A stretch of 64,000 nucleotides of DNA from Sporosarcina sp. HYO08 (GCF_001563475.1 NZ_LPUT01000012.1:425761-489760), one strand, 5' to 3'; counted from the first letter of the stretch, positions 12,482 through 22,199 are shown. The notes: generated from the sequence alone by a model not told the origin. Numbers and translations are program-made.

Positions 12482-13375
12482 TTAGTTATTAAGTCTTTCG
12501 ATAAATAATTTGAATTGGTTTGCTGTTACTTTATCGTTAATGCCGAAGTTGCCATCGCCATATCCTTGTGTTACTTCGTTGTAGTAAAGCGTATTAATGT
12601 AATCATATGCCCAATGACTTGTCGGAACATCTTTAAATGTTACATCAGAAGTGCCTTGAAGATTAAATGCTTCAACAAGAACTTTCGCAAGTTGTGCACG
12701 TGTTAAGTGCTCATTTGGATTAAAAGCGCCCGCGCCGTTACCAGTGAAGATTCCAGCTGCTGCGACAGCAGCGATCGCATCATGGTTTGGGTGACTTGCA
12801 GATACGTCTGTAAATTCAGCACTTGTCCCATTGTTATCTAAGCCAAGTTCAGATGTTAAAATTTCGGCGATTTCCGCACGTGATGCATATTGTGCAGCTG
12901 CTTTTTCTACTGATGCCACGGATGTATTCGAGAAATTTGCAACGCGACGTGCACCGATATAGCGTTTGCCCCAATAAGCTGGGTCATAAATAGAAGAAAT
13001 TGAGACACCACGGCTCGATGCAGAGTGGATGAACTTGTTTGAACCTATGTAAATTCCCGCATGTGAAACACCACGGCCATTCGTACTAAAGAATACCAAG
13101 TCTCCAACTTCGAGGTTGGCCTTAGATACAGCCGTACCTGTTGCGTACATAGAACCTGTTGTTCTTGGCAGCGAAATGCCTAGTTTCTTAAAAACAAATT
13201 GGATATAACCTGAACAATCAAATCCGCTTGTCGTTGTTCCACCATAAACGTATGGTGTACCTATGTATGATTTAGCTGTATTTATAAGTGTAGAATTTGA
13301 ATTTGCAGAAGCCAATGACGGAATAGACGTCGAGATTAGTAAACTAGTAAAAACTAAAAGTAAAAAACGTTTCAT
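12482..13375 (-). CDS. Secreted NlpC/P60 peptidoglycan hydrolase with SLH repeats
   Basis: A 297-aa cell-wall endopeptidase. It has a signal peptide (MKRFLLLVF..., cut after about residue 24) and an NlpC/P60 domain (about 30-145) with catalytic Cys54 in FDCSGY, His105 in SHAGIY and a third polar residue at His117. A linker is followed by S-layer-homology modules (about 165-297; ITRAQLAKVLVEAFNL-like cores), two clear and one partial. SLH domains bind pyruvylated secondary cell-wall polymer, so the enzyme is surface-anchored. The secA2-slaP locus 11 kb away suggests that this organism builds an S-layer. Confidence 0.9.
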   Translation of the reverse strand: MKRFLLLVFTSLLISTSIPSLASANSNSTLINTAKSYIGTPYVYGGTTTSGFDCSGYIQFVFKKLGISLPRTTGSMYATGTAVSKANLEVGDLVFFSTNGRGVSHAGIYIGSNKFIHSASSRGVSISSIYDPAYWGKRYIGARRVANFSNTSVASVEKAAAQYASRAEIAEILTSELGLDNNGTSAEFTDVSASHPNHDAIAAVAAAGIFTGNGAGAFNPNEHLTRAQLAKVLVEAFNLQGTSDVTFKDVPTSHWAYDYINTLYYNEVTQGYGDGNFGINDKVTANQFKLFIERLNN

Positions 13376-13705
13376 GTCGTACTCAAAATCCCCTTTCGCA
13401 CAACCGACTGTTGTGCTCTATCTGTGAATAATATTAGCATACGTGTATGTTATTGTCGGTTACAGTTGTATTACAATATGATTACATGCGATCAGAATAG
13501 TGTGTAAATTACCAAAGAACCGCTATTTAACAGTGTTTCGACATGTGTTGAATAACGGTTTTTCTTTGTTCTTTTTGAATTTTGTCGATTAGATTATCGA
13601 ATTATGCCTTAATTTAATGACATGATTGAAATAAAACATAGTATGATAGAATCGTCAAAGGCAATCTAGTAATGATTTGTTGAAAAAGATAGGGTTGGTA
13701 AAATA
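13376..13705. other. 330-bp intergenic region with divergent promoters and an orphan terminator
   Basis: This gap lies between divergent genes. It holds a TTGTATTACAA palindrome-like motif at 13466-13476, similar to those near the yhfH genes, and a terminator-like hairpin at 13518-13566. No ORF with a ribosome-binding site was seen. Confidence 0.4.
13518..13566 (+). terminator. Orphan terminator-like hairpin
   Basis: AACCG-C-TATT-T-AACA pairs with TGTT-G-AATA-A-CGGTT with symmetric mismatches, and TTTTTCTTTG follows on the plus strand. No plus-strand gene lies upstream within the gap, so it may end a small RNA. Confidence 0.45.
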
Positions 13706-14800
13706 ATGAAGAAAATAGTCGTATTTAGTAATATGTATCCATCAAAAGAACATCCTACCTATGGTATTTTCGTGAAAAATCAAGTGAATCTACTGCAAAA
13801 TTCAGGGCTTTCTGTAGATATCCAAGTGATCGATAATCCCGGAAGAGGCAAGGCTGCAACACTGCAAAAATACATCGGATGGTTATTCAAATCACTGTTG
13901 TATTTATTGAAGAACGGGAAAGGTCTATCTTTGTCCCATGCCCATTATGCATTTCCGACGGGACTTATTTCGCTAATCGGTAAAAAATTAATGGATATTC
14001 CGTATGTCGTAACAGTTCACGGTGGTGATATTGACAAAATGGCAGCCAAAAATAACTTCATTGCCAATTTGACAAAAAGCATTTTACAGCAGGCCGATGC
14101 AGTGATTGTTGTAGGGGAGAAGTTAAAAGAAGATGTTATTCAAAGGTTCGGTGTCATTGAAAGGCGTGTTCATGTGATGAGTATGGGTGTGAATACCGCT
14201 ATCTTCCGCCCGATCCCAAAGATTGAAGCAAGGAATGAATTGGCGATTCCACAGAACCAGCAAGTCATTCTCTATGTTGGAAATGTTATAAAAGCGAAAG
14301 GTTTGTTAGAACTGATCGCGGCATTTGAGATGCTTAAAAAAGACGATTCGGCACGCAGCCTCTACATAATTGGTTCGCAAAAAGATCAAGCTTTCGTGGC
14401 GGAGCTTCGGAAGCTGATTAACGAAAAGAATCTTCCGGATATCCATTTCCAAGAGCCACTAGGACAAGCGAATTTAGCAAGGTGGATGGCGGCTTCTGAA
14501 GTCCTTGTCTTGCCATCTCATCATGAAGGGTTTGGATTGGTTGCTCTTGAGGCAATGGCTAGCGGTACAACAGTCGTCGGCACGAATGTCGGGGGGCTTT
14601 CTTACTTATTGAATGACGGTGCAGGTGTGCTCGTAGAACCTAAAAATGCCCCTGCGTTAGCAAAAGGTATCCAAGCTGTTTTAGATGCTGTACCTAATCT
14701 TATTGACGAACCGCTTGTCAAGGAAAGAGTGAATCATCATTCATACGAAAGCATTTTACAGCAATTATTATTGATTTACGAAAAAGTTGAGAAGAAGTAG
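13706..14800 (+). CDS. GT4-family glycosyltransferase
   Basis: A 364-aa retaining glycosyltransferase with GT-B fold. The N-terminal acceptor half begins VVFSNMYPSKEHPTYGIFV and carries VTVHGGD. The C-terminal half binds the nucleotide-sugar: VILYVGNVIKAKGLLEL, then HHEGFGLVALEAMASGTTVV with the E-x7-E pattern. There is no signal peptide or membrane segment, so it acts at the cytoplasmic face. The substrate is unknown; a cell-surface polymer or glycolipid is plausible. AGGGTTGG lies upstream of the ATG. It is followed within about 22 nt by an M20 amidohydrolase. Confidence 0.85.
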   Translation: MKKIVVFSNMYPSKEHPTYGIFVKNQVNLLQNSGLSVDIQVIDNPGRGKAATLQKYIGWLFKSLLYLLKNGKGLSLSHAHYAFPTGLISLIGKKLMDIPYVVTVHGGDIDKMAAKNNFIANLTKSILQQADAVIVVGEKLKEDVIQRFGVIERRVHVMSMGVNTAIFRPIPKIEARNELAIPQNQQVILYVGNVIKAKGLLELIAAFEMLKKDDSARSLYIIGSQKDQAFVAELRKLINEKNLPDIHFQEPLGQANLARWMAASEVLVLPSHHEGFGLVALEAMASGTTVVGTNVGGLSYLLNDGAGVLVEPKNAPALAKGIQAVLDAVPNLIDEPLVKERVNHHSYESILQQLLLIYEKVEKK

Positions 14801-14822
14801 ACGAATTCAAAGGAAAAGGCGA

Positions 14823-15929
14823 GTGGTGTCATTGGTAGCAAAACAAATTGAGCAATGGTTTGATCATTTTCATAAAAATCCAGAAGTGAGCTGGAAAGAA
14901 GTGCAAACAACGAAAAAAATTTCGGAAATATTAACTGGATTAGGTGTGGAACATCATACTTTTGATGATGTGACAGGCGTCGTTGCAGAAATCGGTGAAG
15001 GAGATCGAATTATTGCGGTACGGGCGGATATTGATGCTCTTTGGCAAGAAGTGAACGGTGTTTACCAAGCTAACCATTCCTGTGGCCATGATGCCAATAT
15101 GTCGATGGTGCTAGGTGCGCTTTCGTATTTGCAGAATGAAAAACTAGGAAGCCGTATTCGATTTATTTTCCAACCTGCCGAGGAAAAAGGCAACGGCGCA
15201 AACGCGATGATCGATCGTGGAGCTATAGAGGGCGTATCCCACTTATTCGGTATTCATTTGCGCCCACAAGAAGAACTTCCATTTGGAAAAGTGACACCTG
15301 CGATTCACCACGGCGCGGCAGTGTTTTTAGAAGGGAAAATTATTGGGGTAGATGCGCATGGTGCTCGTCCGCATCAAGGGAAAAATGCACTTGACCCACT
15401 ATTTGCGATTGGTCAGTTTGTAAAGACCGTCCAATTCTCACCGCATGAATCTTATTCGGCAAAATTAACGAAAGTACAAGCGGGAGGCGACAGTGTCAAT
15501 ATCATTCCAGGCAGCGCTGCATTTTCAATTGACGCCCGCTCTCAATCCAACGCCGTATTGAACGAATTAAAAGAGCGTTTAACGGAAGGGATTGAAGCAA
15601 TTGGTAAGATGTATGATGTAGAAATTGAGCTGGATTGGTACGACTATACACCCGCCGCGGAAGTGTCGAAAGAAGCTGCGGCTATTGCAAAAGAAGCGAT
15701 CGTGGAAACAGTAGGGGAAGAAGGCTATGAACAGGATATTATTACATCCGGCAGTGATGATTTCCATTTCTATACGATTCGCAATCCGCAGTTAAAAGCA
15801 GCTATGATTGGCATCGGAGCCGATTTAGGTCCTGGACTGCATCACCCTGAGATGGCATTCAATCGTGAGGCGCTGACGGTTGGTGCCCGTGTTCTGGCAG
15901 CGACTTTAAAGAAAGCATCCCTCTCTTAA
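14823..15929 (+). CDS. M20 family amidohydrolase/peptidase
   Basis: A zinc-dependent M20 amidohydrolase of about 368 aa. Metal-site elements are ADIDAL, HSCGHDANM, QPAEEKG and the late HHPEMAF, and the dimerisation insert follows GVDAHGARPHQG. N-acyl-amino-acid amidohydrolase activity is the usual function, with the true substrate unknown. The open frame runs back to 14787 with a basic, unlikely N-terminus. GTG 14823 follows AAAGGAAAAGG and is preferred. Probably co-transcribed with the glycosyltransferase. Confidence 0.82.
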   Translation: MVSLVAKQIEQWFDHFHKNPEVSWKEVQTTKKISEILTGLGVEHHTFDDVTGVVAEIGEGDRIIAVRADIDALWQEVNGVYQANHSCGHDANMSMVLGALSYLQNEKLGSRIRFIFQPAEEKGNGANAMIDRGAIEGVSHLFGIHLRPQEELPFGKVTPAIHHGAAVFLEGKIIGVDAHGARPHQGKNALDPLFAIGQFVKTVQFSPHESYSAKLTKVQAGGDSVNIIPGSAAFSIDARSQSNAVLNELKERLTEGIEAIGKMYDVEIELDWYDYTPAAEVSKEAAAIAKEAIVETVGEEGYEQDIITSGSDDFHFYTIRNPQLKAAMIGIGADLGPGLHHPEMAFNREALTVGARVLAATLKKASLS

Positions 15930-15937
15930 AAAAAACA

Positions 15938-15984
15938 TGGGGGTGTCCCAAAACAAAGTGCCAGGCACTTCTAGGACAACCCCA
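15938..15984. repeat. TGCCAGGCA-type palindromic repeat, copy 1 (short form)
   Basis: GGGGTGTCC ... GGACAACCCC arms enclose AAGTGCC-A-GGCACTT. It sits between the convergent M20 and osmC genes and probably works as a bidirectional terminator. It is related to the elements at 31884, 32684 and 33464. Confidence 0.7.
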
Positions 15985-15993
15985 TAGTTTCGT

Positions 15994-16380
15994 TTATAAT
16001 TTAATTTCATATGTTTCTTCGATTTGGATTGCGTCTTTTACAGATTGCACCATTGCGCAGTTTTTCGACATTAGCTCAAAAGCGCGATCCATTTTTGCTG
16101 CATCCAAATTTTCGCCTTCAAGTGTAAAGTGAAGATGGATCTTTTCTAATCGATTGGCGATATCCGGATTGCGAACAACTTCCTTTACTTCAATGGAAAT
16201 ATCGTCTGCCGGCATACGCATTTTCTCCAAAACATTTCGTAAAACGCCTCCACTGCAAACAGCTACTGAAGAAACGAGGAGTTGATAAGGTCTAAACCCA
16301 TATTCATCGTTTCCCGAGATTGTTAATTTACCAAAGGAGGTTTCTGTTTCAAAACCATTTTCTTTCATAGTAAACTTCAT
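15994..16380 (-). CDS. OsmC/Ohr family protein
   Basis: A 128-aa OsmC-fold protein (FRPYQLLVSSVAVCSGGVLRN, then the second cysteine in SKNCAMVQSV). The two cysteines are where peroxiredoxin-like OsmC/Ohr proteins place their thiols, so organic-peroxide reduction is likely; a YhfA-like subtype of unknown role is also possible. The ATG at 16380 is chosen because AGGGGGAGG is well spaced from it; longer in-frame starts at 16410 and 16389 crowd that site. It follows the SulP gene closely on the same strand. Confidence 0.78.
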   Translation of the reverse strand: MKFTMKENGFETETSFGKLTISGNDEYGFRPYQLLVSSVAVCSGGVLRNVLEKMRMPADDISIEVKEVVRNPDIANRLEKIHLHFTLEGENLDAAKMDRAFELMSKNCAMVQSVKDAIQIEETYEIKL

Positions 16381-16406
16381 ACCACTCATTCCTCCCCCTG
16401 AACCAT

Positions 16407-17987
16407 TCACATAAAAAAGTTCTCTTCTCCTATTTTATCGTAAAGACCGCTCTTTTTAAAAATTTGCCGTTTCTGACTTGGCAATCGCTTGATAATAATT
16501 TGGATATCTTCTTTTTTTGCTTGGTCTAGAAGAGAAGAGAGGGCTGCTTCTCCTGTCGCATCAATAACTGATAAATGCTCCATATCCAATATAATGACGT
16601 TACCTTCTTTGGAAAGAAGTTTCGGAATTTTATCCTCCAATGCTTTTGCAGTTCCAAAGAATATAGGGCCTTCCACCACATATTTTATTAACTTGCTGTC
16701 AGCTCCAAATTTCTTTAACTCAACATCAGAGACTTTTTCTTCCGAAATGTCGAGTTTACCACTCATTTTTTTCAGGAACGAAAGTGTTGCGAGTAAAATT
16801 CCAATTTGTACCGCTACAGTCAAGTCGACAAAAATAGTGAGAAGGAATGTGGATACTAACACAATTGAATCTCCAGAACGAAGCGAAAGAATGTGCGAAA
16901 ATGCTTTCCGAGCGCTCATATTCCAAGCAACAAACATCAGGATTGGTGCCATTGCTGCAAGTGGGATATACGAAGCGTAAGGTGCCAGTACCATTAAAAA
17001 TAAAAGTACTAAAGCGCTTTGGACAAAACCTGATACAGGACTGACTGCACCTGCCCGAATATTCGTTGCGGTTCGGGCGATCGCTCCTGTGGCCGGGATT
17101 CCCCCAAATAATGGGGTAATAATATTCGCAATTCCTTGGCCAAATAATTCACGTTTAGAATCATGCTTCGTATCGGTTTTCATACCATCGGCAACAACAG
17201 CCGATAGTAAGGATTCGATGGCGCCGAGCGCTGCAATAATAAGTGCCGGCTGCCAAAGTGAAACCAATTTAGAAAAAGTGATCTGTGGGAATATGAAGCT
17301 TGGAAGTTTACTAGGAATCCCGCCAAAAGCTGTTCCAATCGTCTCAACCTTTCCCGGAAACAATAAAATCGAGCAAATGGTAGGAATGAAAAGTGCGACG
17401 AGTAAAACAGGCACGCGGGGGGCTACTCTCGGTAAAATGAGTATAATGACTAGGCCGATGAGTGCAGTTACGATGCTTAGCATGTTAACCGTATGAAATT
17501 GGTTGGCGAGTTCAATCATATTTTCATGGAAAAACTCTTTTTTCTCAACCCCGGTTAGACCAAAAAAATTGCCCAGTTGCCCAGTAAAAATGACAACAGC
17601 AATCCCTGCTGTGAACCCAATCGTTACAGACATAGGGACGAAATGGATGAGGTTGCTTACACCCGCGAAACTCATAATGACAAGAAAGACCCCGGCCATT
17701 AAGCCAGCTATTAATAAATCTTCGTAGCCATATTGTAAAACGATGGCAAGTAAGATGGGGATAAATGCGCCGGTAGGTCCGGCGATTTGGAAACGAGATC
17801 CACCTAGTAAGGCCACTAGAAAGCCTGCAATAATCGTTGTGTATAGCCCGTATTCAGGCTTTACACCGGAGGCAATTGCAAAAGCCATCCCAAGCGGAAT
17901 GGCTACAATACCTACCGTTATTCCTGCGATTAAATCATTTCGAAATCCGGCCATTGTGTAATTGGTAAATCGGTTATCTTTGAACAC
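16407..17987 (-). CDS. SulP family anion permease with STAS domain
   Basis: Integral membrane transporter of the SLC26/SulP family, for sulfate, bicarbonate or a related anion. It has about 526 aa: 10-14 hydrophobic segments (about 20-400) with the motif PEYGLYTTIIAGFLVALLGG, then a cytoplasmic STAS domain (about 430-520, VIILDMEHLSVIDATGEAAL). GTG 17987 has GGAG 8 nt upstream, and a longer GTG at 18005 lacks one. The substrate cannot be assigned from sequence alone. Neighbour osmC follows on the same strand. Confidence 0.88.
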   Translation of the reverse strand: MFKDNRFTNYTMAGFRNDLIAGITVGIVAIPLGMAFAIASGVKPEYGLYTTIIAGFLVALLGGSRFQIAGPTGAFIPILLAIVLQYGYEDLLIAGLMAGVFLVIMSFAGVSNLIHFVPMSVTIGFTAGIAVVIFTGQLGNFFGLTGVEKKEFFHENMIELANQFHTVNMLSIVTALIGLVIILILPRVAPRVPVLLVALFIPTICSILLFPGKVETIGTAFGGIPSKLPSFIFPQITFSKLVSLWQPALIIAALGAIESLLSAVVADGMKTDTKHDSKRELFGQGIANIITPLFGGIPATGAIARTATNIRAGAVSPVSGFVQSALVLLFLMVLAPYASYIPLAAMAPILMFVAWNMSARKAFSHILSLRSGDSIVLVSTFLLTIFVDLTVAVQIGILLATLSFLKKMSGKLDISEEKVSDVELKKFGADSKLIKYVVEGPIFFGTAKALEDKIPKLLSKEGNVIILDMEHLSVIDATGEAALSSLLDQAKKEDIQIIIKRLPSQKRQIFKKSGLYDKIGEENFFM

Positions 17988-18179
17988 TTCGCTCACTCCG
18001 TACACTTTTTTTCTAATTCAGTGAATTCTTTATATTATTAGTATATCGTAGTTTTCTATAAGAGAACAAGGTTCAGACCGAGATCTAGGTTTTAAACAAG
18101 GAATTTTAGAATCAATTTTACGATTGAGATAACTAGATGTATCATAGATAGGAAGGTACATAATAGGAGGGTTTATAGA

Positions 18180-19502
18180 ATGGAGCATATTGAATTTCTA
18201 CGCAATCTAATTATTGAAACGCCGTCAAAACCTGGAAACTTTGCAAAGGTGGCAACGGCAATAGGGCGTCTAGAAGGAGATATAGGGGACATTCAAACAA
18301 TAAAAGTCGGAACTTTGTCAACAATTCGAGACATTTCGATTCAGTGTGTAAGCGAAGAACATCTTATGAAAATTGTAGAAGCGATTAACGAGATCGGTAA
18401 CGGAATTAAAGTACATGCTGTAACCGATGATGTACTGCAAGCGCATGAGGGCGGAAAAATCCATATGAAAGGCCGGACGGAAATTCGCTCGTTAGGTGAC
18501 TTACGCCGAGTCTACACGCCTGGCGTGGCAAGCGTTTGTGAATTGATTAAAAATGATCCTGAACAAGCAAATTATTTTACAGGGATTTCAAATAGTGTAG
18601 CAATTGTAACGGATGGAACAGCAATTCTTGGTCTTGGCAATATAGGACCGGTAGCGGGAATGCCTGTAATGGAAGGGAAATCGTTATTATTTGACCAATT
18701 TGCCGGCATTAGTGGCATACCGATTTTGCTTGATACAAGTGATCCGGATCAAGTTGTTGAAACGGTAAAAAATATCCATAAAGGATTTGGTGGTATTTTA
18801 CTGGAAGATATTGGGTCACCCCACTGCTTTGAAATTGAAGAGAGATTAAGAGCAGAACTCCCTATACCGGTGATGCATGACGACCAACATGGAACTGCTG
18901 TGGTGACACTCGCATCGGTTTTATCGGCATGTAGAGAAACGGGTATTGATCCAGCTAAATCAGTTGTTGGGCAAATTGGGCTTGGTGCGGCAGGACTGGC
19001 AATTAGCCGTATGTTAATGGCTTATGGCGTAAAAGAACTGCGCGGGTTGGATCGAAATGAGGAGGCATTGGAACGGCTCTTAAATTACGGCGGAACGGTC
19101 GCAGATTCCTTAGAAGATCTAATGAACACATGTGATATTGTGATTGCGACAACAGGAGTTGCAGGGCTGATTAAACCAGAGATGGTTCGTAAAGGACAAA
19201 TAATATTAGCGCTATCGAATCCAAATGCCGAAATTAAACCTGAAGATGCACTTGCGGCTGGAGCGGCTTTTGCTGCAGATGGCAGACTTGTTAACAATAT
19301 CCTCGGTTTCCCGGGGATTTTCCGTGGGGCGCTGAATGCGCAAGCGAGGTCTATTACATACCCAATGCTAATTGCGGCTGCATTAGCAATTGTAGAGAGT
19401 ACGAAGCCTGGTGATCTTGTACCACATCCACTTGATGCAATCGTTCACCAACGTGTTGCGGCAGCTGTTGAACGCGTTGCGAATGATGAAAAAAGCAACT
19501 GA
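18180..19502 (+). CDS. NAD(P)-dependent malic enzyme with N-terminal ACT domain
   Basis: Oxidative decarboxylation of malate to pyruvate. The 440-aa protein has an ACT-like regulatory domain at residues 8-80 ([15 protein letters not shown]). The malic-enzyme N-domain follows ([28 protein letters not shown]), then the NAD-binding domain ([17 protein letters not shown]) with the metal motif [15 protein letters not shown]. The ACT domain suggests allosteric control by an amino acid. AGGAGG precedes the ATG. A strong terminator follows. Confidence 0.92.
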   Translation: MEHIEFLRNLIIETPSKPGNFAKVATAIGRLEGDIGDIQTIKVGTLSTIRDISIQCVSEEHLMKIVEAINEIGNGIKVHAVTDDVLQAHEGGKIHMKGRTEIRSLGDLRRVYTPGVASVCELIKNDPEQANYFTGISNSVAIVTDGTAILGLGNIGPVAGMPVMEGKSLLFDQFAGISGIPILLDTSDPDQVVETVKNIHKGFGGILLEDIGSPHCFEIEERLRAELPIPVMHDDQHGTAVVTLASVLSACRETGIDPAKSVVGQIGLGAAGLAISRMLMAYGVKELRGLDRNEEALERLLNYGGTVADSLEDLMNTCDIVIATTGVAGLIKPEMVRKGQIILALSNPNAEIKPEDALAAGAAFAADGRLVNNILGFPGIFRGALNAQARSITYPMLIAAALAIVESTKPGDLVPHPLDAIVHQRVAAAVERVANDEKSN

Positions 19503-19507
19503 AAATA

Positions 19508-19548
19508 CGAAAGCCCCGATTCGGTTGGAGTCGGGGCTTTCGTGTTTT
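19508..19548 (+). terminator. Terminator of the malic enzyme gene
   Basis: CGAAAGCCCCGA pairs with TCGGGGCTTTCG, followed by TGTTTT. Confidence 0.88.
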
Positions 19549-19836
19549 ATCTTTATTCAGCAAATGCTTTTGTACTGAAAGCGAAGCGTCAGCTACAGAA
19601 GCTCCCTCACTTTCATAGGTTGCGGGATGAATGCAGTTTTGTCCTCTATTCAGCGGGTGTTCAAACGCCCGCTGAATAAAGATAAAGCCTCCGGCGGATG
19701 TCACAGATTTTGAAAGGAGTTAGGAAGGCAACCTAAGTTCGCCGCGTCCTGCGGCGACGGTTGCATAACCTACCTCCTGTAGGCCTCAAGCTCGATTCAA
19801 AATCTGGACGCAATTACGCCGAGGCGTAATTGATTA
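19549..19836. repeat. Structured dispersed repeat, copy 1
   Basis: The left domain is bounded by a perfect 13-bp inverted repeat ATCTTTATTCAGC (19549) / GCTGAATAAAGAT (19671) and contains a further long hairpin (CAGCGGGTGT / ACGCCCGCTG). The right ~150 bp (19685-19836) is nearly identical to 39157-39303. It carries hairpins CGCCGC/GCGGCG, CCTAC/GTAGG and CAATTACGCC/GGCGTAATTG, plus the long-range pair CAGATTTTGAA / TTCAAAATCTG. It fills the 331-bp gap between the malic enzyme and cbaA 3' ends. Confidence 0.8.
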
Positions 19837-21492
19837 GGATCGGCCGATTGGCCAACTAAATGGAACAGAACCGGGCGGTGAATGTTTGATAATATCAATG
19901 ACAGGAATTGTATAAGCAAACAATATTAAGGCAATTGTTAGACCTACCCATAAATACCAGTTTTCTAAAACTTTTGGCGTAGGCAGTGCATCGCTTTCTT
20001 CTTCTGCAATTGGATATTCTTCGTGGCCTCGCGGCGCAAAGAAGGCAAGCTGGATAAAAATATACACCATTAAAATAATCCCGATGAATAAAATGGATCC
20101 GCCAATCGCTTGTGCAAGCTGGTAATTGATCCAAGTTGCGACTTGTTCGCCGCCCGCATATTCTGAGAAGTTCGAACGACGCGGTCCGCCGAGCAGCCCT
20201 TGGATGTGCATTGATGTTGACATAATGGTCATACCAACCGTCCAAATAATGGTTTGAAGTATACCGAGACGATTCAGTTTAGCTGTTAATGTTCTGCCTG
20301 TTAAATGTGGGATGAGCCAATACGCAATTCCGAAAAAGGTTAAAATTACCGTCGTTGCAGCCGTTAAGTGGAAATGCCCCGTCACCCAAATGGTATTGTG
20401 AATTAAAGAGTTCATCTGGTGGGATGCGTTAATAATTCCCCCAGCTCCACCTGGAATGAATGCTAACATCCCGATGAAAGGAGCAAGGAAACGGACGTCT
20501 TTCCAAGGCAGTTTTCTAAACCAGCCGAATACCCCCCGATATCCTTTGCGGCGCCCAGTAATCTCAAACGTTGCAAAAATGGAAAAGGCAGTCATTAAAG
20601 ATGGGATGATGACCATAAATGTTAAGACGACTTGAATAAACTTCCATGTTGGATCAATACCGGGTTCGGTTAATTGATGGTGGAATCCGACTGGAATTGA
20701 AAACATTAGTAATAAGATGAATGCCAATCTGGCAAGAGAATCGCTAAATAGCTTTCCGCCAATGATTTTTGGAATAATGGCATACCATGCCATGTAAGCC
20801 GGCAATAACCAGAAATAAACGAGTGGGTGCCCGAAATACCAGAACAATGTTCGAGTGAGTAAAACGTTGATCGTTTCTGCATATCCTAATGACCAAGGAA
20901 TAAATTGAATGAGTACAGCGGTTGCAACACCAAGTGATGCAATGACCCACATCGCCATATTAATCGTCACCATAAAGGCTAGAAGTGGTGATTTTTGTCC
21001 TTTATTTGCTTTTTTCCAAACGTATAGTTGTCGGAAGTTTGTAATAGCCGCGATCCAACTCCCGATAATGACAAAAGCCAATCCAAAATAGAATGCTGGA
21101 TGCGCTTGAAGTGGCGCATAAAAAGTAAATAAGACAGATGCTTCTCCGATAAGAATTGTAATGGCAGCCATTACTGTTCCAACGAGCATGACCCAAAATG
21201 AGAGCCAAGCAGCCCGCAATTGCTTCTTTGAAATCCCAACCGTTTTGCCTAATAAGGAAAATTGAAAACCAATGATAAAAAATGTTGTTAAAACAAGTCC
21301 AAGAATAACGCCATGCACGGTTAAAATTGTGTAATAGTCAATATTAAATGGCAAAGTATATTTACCTGAACGCACCAAAGTCTGCAAAAGACCCATTAAA
21401 CCGCCGATTAGAAGTGAAACAAATGTTACGTGCATAAATACCATATATAGCGTAGATTCTTGTTTAGAAAACGTAAGCTGTTTTGTACTCAT
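19834..21492 (-). CDS. cbaA: ba3-type cytochrome c oxidase subunit I
   Basis: Haem-copper oxidase (B family) catalytic subunit in the cytoplasmic membrane. It reduces O2 to water and pumps protons. About 552 aa with roughly 13 membrane segments. Visible ligands: the His-Tyr helix GHPLVYFWLLPAYMAWY, the CuB pair in FHHQLTEPG, and GHFHLT for the haems. The ATG at 21492 has TGGAGGTG before it; an upstream in-frame start lies within cbaB. It follows cbaB by 2 nt, and its stop touches the structured repeat, which may provide the 3' end. Confidence 0.92.
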   Translation of the reverse strand: MSTKQLTFSKQESTLYMVFMHVTFVSLLIGGLMGLLQTLVRSGKYTLPFNIDYYTILTVHGVILGLVLTTFFIIGFQFSLLGKTVGISKKQLRAAWLSFWVMLVGTVMAAITILIGEASVLFTFYAPLQAHPAFYFGLAFVIIGSWIAAITNFRQLYVWKKANKGQKSPLLAFMVTINMAMWVIASLGVATAVLIQFIPWSLGYAETINVLLTRTLFWYFGHPLVYFWLLPAYMAWYAIIPKIIGGKLFSDSLARLAFILLLMFSIPVGFHHQLTEPGIDPTWKFIQVVLTFMVIIPSLMTAFSIFATFEITGRRKGYRGVFGWFRKLPWKDVRFLAPFIGMLAFIPGGAGGIINASHQMNSLIHNTIWVTGHFHLTAATTVILTFFGIAYWLIPHLTGRTLTAKLNRLGILQTIIWTVGMTIMSTSMHIQGLLGGPRRSNFSEYAGGEQVATWINYQLAQAIGGSILFIGIILMVYIFIQLAFFAPRGHEEYPIAEEESDALPTPKVLENWYLWVGLTIALILFAYTIPVIDIIKHSPPGSVPFSWPIGRS

Positions 21493-21494
21493 GA

Positions 21495-21995
21495 TCAATA
21501 CACCTCCACTGTGCCAAACATGAGATGGTGGCCAATACCGCAATATTCATTACAAACGATTGTAAATTCACCATTGTTTTTTAAAACTGTTTCAAAGCGG
21601 CTAATATGACCGGGTTCGACCATCATATTGACATTTGTACCCGCGACTTGAAATCCGTGAACGACATCTCTCGTCGTAATTTGAAAAAGAACGGATGAAC
21701 CTTTTGGGACGCGAATCGTCTTAACGATGTCACCATTTTCATCTTTCCCTAAGTCATAGTTAAAGGCGGAAGCAACAATGTTGACGATATATTTGCCATC
21801 TTCTACCTCGTGTAGGCCAAGGTTTTCAGCTTGAAACGCTTCGTGAGCTTCAATGTTTTGTGGATCGATGGTTTCTATATGACTTTGGGGATGTGTACCT
21901 TTCCAGAAAGCGGCGAAACCGAGCACCATTAAAAATACAATGAGTGACCCAGAGCCAAAAATAAGCCATATTTTTTCATACTTGTGAAAATGCAT
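21495..21995 (-). CDS. cbaB: ba3-type cytochrome c oxidase subunit II
   Basis: A 166-aa subunit with one N-terminal membrane anchor (about 10-30) and an external cupredoxin domain that carries the CuA centre. Ligands are visible in VHGFQVAGTNVNMM and in CNEYCGIGHHLM (two Cys, His and Met). It accepts electrons from cytochrome c and passes them to CbaA. It lies between the subunit IIa gene and cbaA on the same strand. Confidence 0.92.
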   Translation of the reverse strand: MHFHKYEKIWLIFGSGSLIVFLMVLGFAAFWKGTHPQSHIETIDPQNIEAHEAFQAENLGLHEVEDGKYIVNIVASAFNYDLGKDENGDIVKTIRVPKGSSVLFQITTRDVVHGFQVAGTNVNMMVEPGHISRFETVLKNNGEFTIVCNEYCGIGHHLMFGTVEVY

Positions 21996-22061
21996 GCCAT
22001 ATCCTCCTTATGAAGTTAATGTGAAACAATGGAACCTTTTAGATGGAACGACATCCCTAAC

Positions 22062-22199
22062 TCATCTTGCGATAAAGAGCGCATATGCACCGAACCAGGA
22101 TGCAAGGATAAAAACACCTAACAACATAACTGCAATGAACGTTCCTTTTAAACTAAAGGAAGATGCAGACTTTTGAGATGGCTTTCCTTTCCCCATCAT
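22062..22199 (-). CDS. Cytochrome c oxidase subunit IIa (small membrane subunit)
   Basis: A 45-aa protein with a basic/serine N-terminus and one hydrophobic helix (FIAVMLLGVFILASWFGAYA) ending FIAR. Size, helix and position just upstream of subunit II match subunit IIa of ba3-type oxidases. AAGGGGG lies 5 nt before the first ATG and 8 nt before the second (22196). It completes a three-gene oxidase operon. Confidence 0.8.
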   Translation of the reverse strand: MMGKGKPSQKSASSFSLKGTFIAVMLLGVFILASWFGAYALFIAR

